Source of the DNA: Candidatus Moranbacteria bacterium GW2011_GWC2_37_8
GTDB lineage: Bacteria; Patescibacteriota; Minisyncoccia; Moranbacterales; GWC2-37-73
Length of the DNA: 34,918 bases
Reading direction: 5' to 3'
Assembly (NCBI GenBank): GCA_000992165.1
Contig: LBTS01000012.1
Coordinates: forward strand, 1 to 34,918
Shown here in pieces: positions 29,380-34,918 of this stretch (within the stretch, counting starts at the first letter, position 1; each line of letters begins with the position of its first letter). The notes beneath the pieces were generated by a model that ran no database searches, was not told where the DNA came from, and saw only the letters and a list, made by a program, of their open reading frames with translations. The position numbers were made by a program, and so were the translations under genes.

Positions 29380-30360
29380 ATGTCTAGGAATAATTTTTGG
29401 GAAAAATTGAAGAAGCCTTTTTTTGTTTTGGCGCCTATGGCGGATGTGACTGATTTTGCGCAGCGTCAAATGTTGGCTAAACATGGAAAGCCTGATGTTA
29501 CCTATACAGAATTCGTGAGCGCGGATGGTTTGGCAAATGAAAGGGGTAGGGAAGTTTTAGTTAAAGAACTTCACTTTAATGAAAATGAGCGTCCGATTGT
29601 GGCGCAAATTTTTGGTGCAAAACCTGAGAACATCAAAATTGCAGCGTCTTTGGTTGCAGAACTTGGTTTTGACGGTCTAGACATCAATATGGGATGTCCT
29701 GATAAGAATGTGATCAAACAAGGCGCAGGATCTGCTCTGATGAAAAATCCGAAGTTGGCACGCGAGATTATTCGAGCAGCCAAAGAAGGTGCTGGGGAGA
29801 TGCCAGTAAGCGTGAAAACGCGTATTGGTTTCAATAAAAATGAAATTGAAACTTGGCTCCCGGAACTTTTGGCTGAAAAACCTGCAGCTATTACTATTCA
29901 TGGGCGAACTAAAAAAGAAATGTCAGAAGTCGATGCCCATTGGGATGTGATTGCGCGCGCCGCTCAAATAGCCGAAGGAAGCGGAGTTTTGATTTTGGGA
30001 AACGGCGATATCAAAAATTTGGAAGATGGAAATTTAAAAGCCAAAGAATCGGGAGTTGATGGAATCATGGTTGGTCGCGGCATTTTTGGCGACCCATGGT
30101 TTTTTAATAAAAAAATAGATATCAACGATATTCCACTTTCGGAAAGATTTAAAGTGATGATTGAACATACTATACTTTTTGAAAAAGAAATTTCCAGCAA
30201 AAATATCAAAGGATTTCATGTGATGAAAAAACATTTCAAAGCGTATGTTAGCGGGTTTGATGGCGCCAAGGAACTTCGTGCAAAATTGATGGAAACAAAT
30301 AATTCAACAGAAGTTGAAGAAATAATTAAGAAATACCTAGAGGAAAATAATGTGAAATAA
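29380..30360 (+). CDS. dus: tRNA-dihydrouridine synthase (326 aa)
   Basis: An FMN-dependent TIM-barrel enzyme that reduces uridine in tRNA. F-V-L-A-P-M-A-D-V-T-D (about 15-25), Q-I-F-G (about 73-76), D-I-N-M-G-C-P (catalytic Cys, about 102-108), V-S-V-K-T-R-I-G (about 144-151), I-T-I-H-G-R-T (about 172-178), I-L-G-N-G-D-I (about 206-212) and G-I-M-V-G-R-G (about 228-234) are all present, followed by the helical tRNA-binding domain. Overall closest to the DusB group. Intergenic fold-back tracts lie on both sides. Confidence 0.95.
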   Translation: MSRNNFWEKLKKPFFVLAPMADVTDFAQRQMLAKHGKPDVTYTEFVSADGLANERGREVLVKELHFNENERPIVAQIFGAKPENIKIAASLVAELGFDGLDINMGCPDKNVIKQGAGSALMKNPKLAREIIRAAKEGAGEMPVSVKTRIGFNKNEIETWLPELLAEKPAAITIHGRTKKEMSEVDAHWDVIARAAQIAEGSGVLILGNGDIKNLEDGNLKAKESGVDGIMVGRGIFGDPWFFNKKIDINDIPLSERFKVMIEHTILFEKEISSKNIKGFHVMKKHFKAYVSGFDGAKELRAKLMETNNSTEVEEIIKKYLEENNVK

Positions 30361-30365
30361 AATTA

Positions 30366-30438
30366 GAGTAATCAGTCATCAGTAATCAGTAATCGCAACT
30401 GTGAATTTTGATGACCGATGACTGATTACCGATTACTC
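30366..30438. repeat. Fold-back iterated tract (AGTAATC words) upstream of the holin-like gene
   Basis: Arms 30366-30394 and 30410-30438 (29 nt each) pair at 24 of 29 positions around a 15-nt centre. Each arm is four copies of a 7-base AGTAATC/AGTCATC word. It is related in word content to the tract at 29257-29323. Confidence 0.8.
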
Positions 30439-30513
30439 GAGATCATGTTATATGTAAGTTCTTATTCTTGCATGGTATACTTCAAAAAGACGTAATTATT
30501 TATTATAAATTTT

Positions 30514-30870
30514 ATGAAAATTTTATTTCATTGGTTTCTTTCAGCCTTGGCAATCGTGATAACCGCATATTTGCTGCCGGGAATAGTTCTGAAAGGTTTT
30601 TTTGCGGCTTTGATTGTTGCAATTGTGCTTGGATTTTTCAACACAATTATCAGACCAATTCTAATTTTGCTTTCACTTCCAATCCAATTTCTGACTCTCG
30701 GACTTTTCACTTTTGTTATCAATGCCGCGCTTGTTATGCTGACAAGCAGGATTGTTCCCGATTTTCATGTGGAAAGTTTTGGTTGGGCGCTTCTTTTCAG
30801 TTTAGTACTTTGGGCTGTGAATGCAATGCTGCAACACTTTGAACCGAGTGAAAAAAATTCGAACAACTAA
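30514..30870 (+). CDS. Phage holin IV-like four-TM membrane protein (118 aa)
   Basis: Four hydrophobic helices (about 5-22, 26-46, 55-76, 88-106) with the pattern of the 'mycobacterial four-TM phage holin, superfamily IV' family: A-Y-L-L-P-G-I-V-L-K-G-F at the first turn and G-F-F-N-T-I-I-R-P-I-L-I-L-L-S-L-P-I in the middle. In non-phage bacteria these are chromosomal membrane proteins of unknown role; there are no phage genes here. Monocistronic. Confidence 0.88.
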   Translation: MKILFHWFLSALAIVITAYLLPGIVLKGFFAALIVAIVLGFFNTIIRPILILLSLPIQFLTLGLFTFVINAALVMLTSRIVPDFHVESFGWALLFSLVLWAVNAMLQHFEPSEKNSNN

Positions 30871-30891
30871 GAATCAAAAATTTTTAGATAA

Positions 30892-30926
30892 CAAAAAAAC
30901 TGAGCTTCATATTGCTCAGTTTTTTG
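30892..30926. terminator. Bidirectional terminator between the holin-like gene and obg
   Basis: AAAAAACTGAGC (30894-30905) pairs with GCTCAGTTTTTT (30914-30925). The A-run and T-run flank the stem on both sides, so it can serve both convergent genes. Confidence 0.9.
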
Positions 30927-30941
30927 TTGCCTATAAGAGTC

Positions 30942-31904
30942 CTATTTTTCTTTTTCAAGTTCATTCAAAATATTTTTCACCTTTTGAATTTCGTCCCAAT
31001 CGTGAATCGATATCGGAATAGCTTTCTTGTTTATTTTCTTTGCCTCCTTCAGCTTCTCTTTTAAAATTTCAGGAGTTACAGTGTCGGAGCGGGAAACTAC
31101 GATGTATTCAGGTTTTTCCAATAGTGTTGGGTTGAAAGATCCAAGTTCAGCCCTGATGGTTTTGTAGTCTGCTGTAATATCTTCACTGTCAGCCGCAAGA
31201 AAATGAAAAATGATTTTTGTACGCTCAACATGTTTTAAGAATTTTATACCAAGTCCTTTTCCGTCAGAGGCACCTTCAATAAGTCCAGGAATATCAGCCA
31301 AAATCAAACTGTTGTAAACTCCAAGATTAGGTTCCAGTGTTGTGAATTGATAATTTGCAACTTTCACGTTTGCATTCGTAAGTTCGTTCAGAAGAGAGGA
31401 TTTTCCAAGATTGGGAAGTCCAACGAATCCGATATCGGCAATCATTTTCAGTTCCAGTCTTAGTTCAAATTCTTGCCCAGGCTTACCCTCTTCAAATTCT
31501 TTTGGGGTGGTGTTTTTTGATCCGCGGAATTGAAAATTACCACGACCTCCTCGTCCACCTTTGGCGATCAAAATTTCCTGGCCAACCTTGGTGATTTCCT
31601 GAGATTCTCCTGTTGTCAGATTATTAATCACTGTCCCAACCGGAATTTTTATCATTTCATTTTTAGCATCTGGACCATCGCAAAATTGACCCTTTCCTTC
31701 GCGGCCGTTTTCAGCATTAACTTGCTTTCTAAAACGAAATTGGTTTAGGGCGTTAAGATCTGAGACGCCAACAAAAATGACACTTCCTCCGTGTCCTCCG
31801 CTTCCTCCGGCAGGACCGAGACTCATTAGGTTCTTGTTGAACGCAACGCATCCCTTGCCGCCGTGTCCTGCTGAAACTTCAATTTTAATATCGTCGATTA
31901 ACAT
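30942..31904 (-). CDS. obg: Obg/CgtA GTPase without C-terminal extension (320 aa)
   Basis: An essential ribosome-associated GTPase. The Gly-rich Obg fold (1-155) includes G-G-S-G-G-H-G-G and G-G-R-G-G-R-G. The G domain follows: G1 G-L-P-N-L-G-K-S (162-169), G2 region around F-T-T-L (187-190), G3 D-I-P-G (204-207). The G4 position, normally N/T-K-X-D, reads S-R-S-D (271-274), and G5 is weak (I-S-I, 298-300), so guanine specificity may be relaxed. There is no OCT domain. ATG 31904 follows the iterated tract shared with the ABC-F gene. Confidence 0.93.
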   Translation of the reverse strand: MLIDDIKIEVSAGHGGKGCVAFNKNLMSLGPAGGSGGHGGSVIFVGVSDLNALNQFRFRKQVNAENGREGKGQFCDGPDAKNEMIKIPVGTVINNLTTGESQEITKVGQEILIAKGGRGGRGNFQFRGSKNTTPKEFEEGKPGQEFELRLELKMIADIGFVGLPNLGKSSLLNELTNANVKVANYQFTTLEPNLGVYNSLILADIPGLIEGASDGKGLGIKFLKHVERTKIIFHFLAADSEDITADYKTIRAELGSFNPTLLEKPEYIVVSRSDTVTPEILKEKLKEAKKINKKAIPISIHDWDEIQKVKNILNELEKEK

Positions 31905-31905
31905 A

Positions 31906-31940
31906 ATAGCTTTTTAGGCATTAGCTTTTTAGCTTCTTAG
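31906..31940 (-). repeat. Iterated tract upstream of obg, identical to the ABC-F leader
   Basis: On the minus strand it contains the same 31 bases (from AGCTAAAAAGCTAATG to AAAAAGCTATTA) as 16325-16355, again abutting the start codon. Confidence 0.85.
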
Positions 31941-32026
31941 ACAATGCAGAATAACACGAGAACGAAAAAATGTAAAGGCCACTCGTCTTGTTTGATAGGC
32001 TCGATTTTGGTGATAGTATTAGTGGT

Positions 32027-32314
32027 ATGAAGCAGAAAAAAATAACAACAATTGAAGATTTGGCAGTGATGATGAAAGAGGAATTTGAAAGATCTGATAA
32101 AAACACTGACAAAAAAATCGAAAATCTTGCCACTATGATGCAAGGTGAGTTCTTGGCAATTCATGAAAGATTTGACGATTTGGAAAGCGAAATTAAGTAA
32201 GTCAAAAGAGATATGGAGGATTTAAAGCTGCGGATGACTGAAGTTGCTTTCAAATTTGAAATAAGAGATTTGGAAAAGAGAGTTAAGAAATTGGAACTTA
32301 GACTTGCAAAGTAG
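32027..32314 (+). pseudogene. Coiled-coil protein gene interrupted by an in-frame TAA
   Basis: The first part (32027-32200) encodes M-K-Q-K-K-I-T-T-I-E-D-L-A-V-M-M-K and a run of E/K/D heptads up to D-D-L-E-S-E-I-K, then TAA (32198-32200). The same frame continues without break to TAG 32312-32314 as V-K-R-D-M-E-D-L-K-L-R-M-T ... R-D-L-E-K-R-V-K-K-L-E-L-R-L-A-K, a clear continuation of the coiled coil. A single C-to-T change (CAA Gln to TAA) would explain it. The 57-residue first part might still be made. Function unknown. Confidence 0.65.
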
Positions 32315-32332
32315 GATTTTCTGTGCTATAAT
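32304..32332 (+). promoter_or_regulatory. Promoter of the 32414 gene
   Basis: TTGCAA (32304-32309), 17-nt spacer, TATAAT (32327-32332) preceded by TGC, an extended -10. The -35 overlaps the end of the upstream coiled-coil frame. Confidence 0.75.
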
Positions 32333-32347
32333 AAATTTAGATATAAG

Positions 32348-32378
32348 AAAGACGGGTGAAAGCCCGTCTTTTTATTTT
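32348..32378 (+). promoter_or_regulatory. Leader hairpin with GAAA loop and U-tract, copy 2
   Basis: AAAGACGGGT (32348-32357), GAAA, GCCCGTCTTT (32362-32371), then a T-rich run. Same 16-base core and position (shortly after the transcription start) as at 27735-27756, in front of an unrelated gene. Confidence 0.7.
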
Positions 32379-32413
32379 TTTTAAATTAATTAATCAAAAA
32401 TAAAAACAAAAAT

Positions 32414-32797
32414 ATGAGAGAAGGAGAAACGCTCAAACCATCGCGATTTGATCCGCGAAATGAAAAATTTAAAGACGCTAAACATTCTGAATTGCCACGA
32501 ATTATGCGTGGCGATTACGTGAAGGCCGATGGTGGCGGGTTTATTTCTAAGGAAACTGCAGCTGAGCAGGAAGCAATGGATATACTTGCTAAAGATATAA
32601 ATAAAACTCGATCACTGAAAGATAAACTTTTGGGGAAAAATAAGGAAACAGGACTAGGGCTTCAACAAGAAACTGCTTTTGCGATGAACGATGAATCTTT
32701 TCCTCTTGGTTCAGAAAAAAGCCTAATTGAAATAAGGGAAGAAGGTGAACAAAAAGATGCGGCAGAATTAAATAGAATCAGAGAAAAATCGAAATAA
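32414..32797 (+). CDS. Hypothetical protein (127 aa)
   Basis: Not recognised. Highly charged and soluble, with no Cys, signal peptide or TM helix; it looks largely disordered with a helical middle (about 45-75). The N-terminus E-G-E-T-L-K-P-S-R-F-D-P-R-N-E-K-F and G-D-Y-V-K-A-D-G-G-G-F are the most distinctive parts. It has its own extended -10 promoter and GAAA-loop leader hairpin, and a hairpin follows it, so it is a regulated single-gene unit. Confidence 0.65.
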   Translation: MREGETLKPSRFDPRNEKFKDAKHSELPRIMRGDYVKADGGGFISKETAAEQEAMDILAKDINKTRSLKDKLLGKNKETGLGLQQETAFAMNDESFPLGSEKSLIEIREEGEQKDAAELNRIREKSK

Positions 32798-32823
32798 TAT
32801 TAAAGCACGCATAAAGTTTCTTT

Positions 32824-32847
32824 GAAGGTGTGTTGAGGCACGCCTTC
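32824..32847 (+). terminator. Hairpin after the 32414 gene
   Basis: GAAGGTGTG (32824-32832) pairs with CACGCCTTC (32839-32847), with one G-T pair. The following T-tract is weak, so termination may be partial. Confidence 0.55.
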
Positions 32848-32910
32848 TTGCTATTTCTATTATTGTGTGTTATTGTTGCTTGTAAATTAATTACGGTTAT
32901 TGTTGAGTTT

Positions 32911-32955
32911 GCATTTGTATATTCGTATATTTGTAGCAAATTTGTACATTTGTAG
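32911..32955 (+). repeat. ATTTGTA iterated tract upstream of the flavoprotein gene
   Basis: About five imperfect copies of an ATTTGTA word, ending in TAGG five bases before the start codon at 32961. Confidence 0.65.
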
Positions 32956-32960
32956 GAAAA

Positions 32961-34226
32961 ATGAAAAAATTAATCGAAGAGCAATTTGACGTGGTTGTGA
33001 TTGGAGCAGGTCCTGCTGGGATGATGGCGGCTATTAGGGCTGCACAAAAAGGCGCCAGAGTCGCCTTGGTTGACAAGAAAGAAGAACCCGGCAAAAAGCT
33101 TTTAATGGCAGGCGGAGGACGCTGTAATATGACACAAGACGAGAATAATATCGTTGAACTTTCTAATCTCTACAAAAATGGTAGGTTTTTGCTTTCAGCA
33201 TTCGGAGCATTTCGTCCAGGAAATGTTCGGGAGTTTTTCGAGGGTCATGGAGTGCCAACAAAAGTAGAAAAAAGCGGAAGAGTTTTTCCTGTTAGTGACA
33301 AAGGGCAAGATGTGCTCGAAGCCTTGATAAAAGCTGCCAAAGAAAACGGCATCACTTTTCTATATAAAGCCCACGTGGTGGATTTTTCTTTGAATAGTGA
33401 GAATGAGATTGTGAAAATCAAACTGAAAAAACGCGAACTTTATCCGAAAAATGTTATCATCGCAACTGGCGGAATGTCATATCCTGCGACAGGTTCAATG
33501 GGGGATGGATATGCCTGGGCTGAAAAAATGGGACATAAGATTATCGAACCGAAGCCGGTTTTGGTGCCTATTAAAACAACAGATGATTGGGTTGGAGAAC
33601 TTCAAGGAGTAAGTGTAAGTTCTGTTTCCATTTCTGTTTTTCAACATAATAAAAAACAATTTTCAGATAGCGGAGATTTGATGTTTGCGCATTTTGGACT
33701 TTCTGGTCCATTGGCTTTGAATATGAGCCGAGGAATTGGTAAAGTTTTAGCTAAGGATGAAAGCGATATCAAATTGGTTATTGATTTGAAGCCGTATTTA
33801 TCGGCCGAGCAGCTTGATGAGATAGTTCGTAAGGACTTTGAAAGAAATGCTGACAAGAAATTGAATAATTGTTTGGCAGATGTTTTTTCTCCAAAACTTT
33901 TGGATTTTCTGTTTAGATATTCAGGTTTAGATTTGGAAAAGCATGCCGCAAAAATTTCAAGAAAAGAGCGTATGCATCTGGTCAATCTTTTCAAGCACTT
34001 GGAAATGAATTTGGATTCCTTATTTGGTTTTGATAGAGCGATGGTTACAAGCGGAGGAGTTTCTACCAAGGAAATCGATTCCAAAACTATGAAATCAAGA
34101 ATTGTTAAAAATCTTTTTTTTGCCGGCGAAGTTCTGGACGCAGATGGTCCGACTGGCGGATACAATCTTCAACTTTGCTGGAGCACCGGCTTTTTAGCAG
34201 GAGAGTCTGCTGCTAAAAATTTATAA
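32961..34226 (+). CDS. HI0933/YhiN-family FAD-dependent oxidoreductase (421 aa)
   Basis: A flavoprotein with a Rossmann dinucleotide site at V-V-I-G-A-G-P-A-G-M-M-A-A (about 11-23) and an acidic end V-D-K. The family signature K-L-L-M-A-G-G-G-R-C-N-M-T is at about 47-59, a second FAD segment V-I-I-A-T-G-G-M-S-Y-P-A-T-G-S at about 166-180, and the C-terminal F-F-A-G-E-V-L-D-A-D-G-P-T-G-G-Y-N-L-Q at about 388-406. Members are widespread and of uncertain substrate ('aminoacetone oxidase family'). TAGGAAAA lies just upstream of the ATG. Confidence 0.93.
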   Translation: MKKLIEEQFDVVVIGAGPAGMMAAIRAAQKGARVALVDKKEEPGKKLLMAGGGRCNMTQDENNIVELSNLYKNGRFLLSAFGAFRPGNVREFFEGHGVPTKVEKSGRVFPVSDKGQDVLEALIKAAKENGITFLYKAHVVDFSLNSENEIVKIKLKKRELYPKNVIIATGGMSYPATGSMGDGYAWAEKMGHKIIEPKPVLVPIKTTDDWVGELQGVSVSSVSISVFQHNKKQFSDSGDLMFAHFGLSGPLALNMSRGIGKVLAKDESDIKLVIDLKPYLSAEQLDEIVRKDFERNADKKLNNCLADVFSPKLLDFLFRYSGLDLEKHAAKISRKERMHLVNLFKHLEMNLDSLFGFDRAMVTSGGVSTKEIDSKTMKSRIVKNLFFAGEVLDADGPTGGYNLQLCWSTGFLAGESAAKNL

Positions 34227-34336
34227 TTTCGAATTTTGAATTTTGAATAAATTTCAAAATGTCTCAATTTTTAATGCCTCAAACATTTAATCATTCAGAT
34301 TTTATTCAAAATTCAAAATTAAAAATTCGAAATTTC
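34225..34336. repeat. Fold-back iterated tract (GAATTTT words)
   Basis: The left arm (34225-34252) and right arm (34301-34336) are inverted copies built of GAATTTT/CAAAATT words. The right arm has one extra 7-base unit, and the outer ends (ATTTCGAA / TTCGAAAT) match. It lies between the flavoprotein and RRM genes. Confidence 0.75.
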
Positions 34337-34393
34337 TTTATTTAAATCTTTTAAATAAGGCAAAAAGTGCAGCGTTTGTAGTTTCACTACCCA

Positions 34394-34422
34394 TTGACAT
34401 ATTGGCCAAGTTCCTGTATACT
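34394..34422 (+). promoter_or_regulatory. Promoter of the RRM gene
   Basis: TTGACA (34394-34399), 17-nt spacer, TATACT (34417-34422). The leader is about 95 nt, with a GTAAG/CTTAC hairpin near its start and an AGGAGG sequence 40 nt before the start codon. Confidence 0.85.
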
Positions 34423-34522
34423 GGGCTTAATTGTAAGTGTCTTACTGGTTTTGCCCAAGTGGTTAAAATTAAGAGAGGAGGTCGCCTTACGAGGTAATAA
34501 GTTCACAAAAGCGAAAAAAACT

Positions 34523-34810
34523 ATGGCAACAAAACTCTATGTAGGTGGCCTTCCATATTCAACTACGGAAGATCAAATGCGAGACCTTTTTGCTCAAGCA
34601 GGATCTGTGACATCAGCAACTATCATCAATGATAAAATGACTGGTCGTTCAAAAGGATTCGGATTCGTTGAAATGTCTATGTTTGACAAAAAAGAGTACG
34701 AAGGACGTACTTTGACTGTAAATGAAGCTCGCCCAATGGAAGCTCGTCCTCCCAGGCGTGATTTCAATGGCGGTGGTAACGGTGGTTACGGAAGCCGAAA
34801 CAACTACTAG
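34523..34810 (+). CDS. RRM (RNP-1) RNA-binding protein, shortened domain (95 aa)
   Basis: A single RNA-recognition motif with a Gly/Arg/Asn tail, as in cyanobacterial Rbp proteins. RNP2 is L-Y-V-G-G-L (5-10) and RNP1 is K-G-F-G-F-V-E-M (44-51). The frame is open further upstream, but the ATG at 34523 gives the standard M-A-T-K-L-Y-V start and the promoter lies inside the extension. After RNP1 the usual helix 2 (about ten residues of the A-Q-K-A-I type) is missing: the chain goes from E-M-S directly to M-F-D-K-K-E-Y-E-G-R. The tail (about 73-95) is R-P-P-R-R plus Gly/Asn. RNA binding through RNP1/2 may persist, but the fold looks incomplete. Confidence 0.88.
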   Translation: MATKLYVGGLPYSTTEDQMRDLFAQAGSVTSATIINDKMTGRSKGFGFVEMSMFDKKEYEGRTLTVNEARPMEARPPRRDFNGGGNGGYGSRNNY

Positions 34811-34830
34811 TTAATAGTCGTTGAGTCAAT

Positions 34831-34860
34831 AAAAAAAGAGGCAGCAATGCCTCTTTTTTT
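34831..34860 (+). terminator. Intrinsic terminator of the RRM gene
   Basis: A perfect 13-bp stem (34831-34843 with 34848-34860) closed by a GCAA tetraloop, with long A- and T-runs. Confidence 0.93.
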
Positions 34861-34874
34861 GTGTTTTAAAGCGA

Positions 34875-34903
34875 TGGACAAAAGTCAAAAAGTGTGCTAT
34901 ACT
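34875..34903 (+). promoter_or_regulatory. Promoter reading out of the window
   Basis: TGGACA (34875-34880), 17-nt spacer, TATACT (34898-34903) preceded by TGC, an extended -10. The gene it serves begins beyond base 34918. Confidence 0.7.
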
Positions 34904-34918
34904 TGAATAGTTAAAAAA

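Noticed and set aside
30514-30870. Holin-like gene as sign of a prophage
   Set aside because: No endolysin, capsid, integrase or att-like repeats nearby; this family is commonly chromosomal.
32198-32200. TAA as a recoded sense codon
   Set aside because: All other genes use TAA as a normal stop, and no recoding signal is evident; a nonsense mutation is simpler.
15646-34336. Iterated tracts as a CRISPR array
   Set aside because: Words are only 7-9 bases, have no regular spacers and no cas genes are present.
34433-34500. A tRNA-like stretch in the RRM leader
   Set aside because: No cloverleaf, T-loop GTTC or acceptor pairing could be formed.
34394-34522. N-terminal extension of the RRM protein
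   Set aside because: It would start on the -35 box of the gene's own promoter; the ATG at 34523 starts the canonical RRM.

Overview
This window looks like an AT-rich chromosome segment from a member of the Candidate Phyla Radiation (Patescibacteria), most likely of the Parcubacteria/Moranbacteria type. That placement is inferred from overall character, not from a marker gene. The supporting features are many short monocistronic units, terse TTGACA-N17-TATACT-like promoters, many small membrane or unknown proteins, an Obg GTPase without a C-terminal extension, a stand-alone bacterial SET protein, RRM and cold-shock RNA-binding proteins, and intergenic spaces full of palindromic repeats. The standard genetic code fits every recognisable gene. 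No rRNA, tRNA or CRISPR array was seen.

Layout. 1-1710: two unrelated small genes, each in its own promoter / leader hairpin / gene / terminator cassette with visibly related leaders. 1796-5105: DinB-like, VOC and ATP-grasp genes and a DUF318-type permease. 5253-9916: an RND pump and its membrane-fusion partner on the minus strand, divergent from a DUF2892 membrane protein, with a CsoR/CstR-type operator between overlapping divergent promoters. 10111-12051: an ECF sigma factor, a three-TM candidate anti-sigma factor and a small exported protein. The same ECF-like promoter motif precedes the sigma gene and the exported-protein gene, so this looks like a self-contained autoregulated system. 12361-16256: tandem VOC (PhnB-like), DoxX, two unrecognised exported or anchored proteins, and rubrerythrin. 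16363-21488: a frameshifted ABC-F ATPase, cold-shock protein, an RsgA-like GTPase lacking its zinc knuckle, a DUF3052-like protein, MsrB and MsrA, and an M23-like peptidase. 21785-22883: an IS481-like insertion sequence. 22880-27554: a broken gene start, two small genes (49 and 45 aa), SET, LUD, SHOCT, DUF302, a two-TM protein, RarA and a DUF1360 protein. 27681-34918: an anchored muramidase-like protein, a coiled-coil protein, Dus, a holin-IV-like protein, Obg, a nonsense-interrupted coiled-coil gene, a small hypothetical, a YhiN/HI0933 flavoprotein and an RRM protein.

Theme. Several genes concern redox or envelope stress (rubrerythrin, MsrA/B, DoxX, the ECF system, the RND pump with a thiol/metal-type operator). 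The most unusual content is non-coding: a mosaic hairpin repeat family (five copies plus a fragment) that itself carries nested 20-bp palindromes; a 46-bp perfect palindrome forming the 3' end of msrB; 'stutter' tracts of iterated short words, several folding back on themselves, just upstream of start codons; and two families of leader hairpins right after promoters. Several genes also look internally shortened or broken (ABC-F, RsgA, RRM, the 32027 coiled-coil gene).
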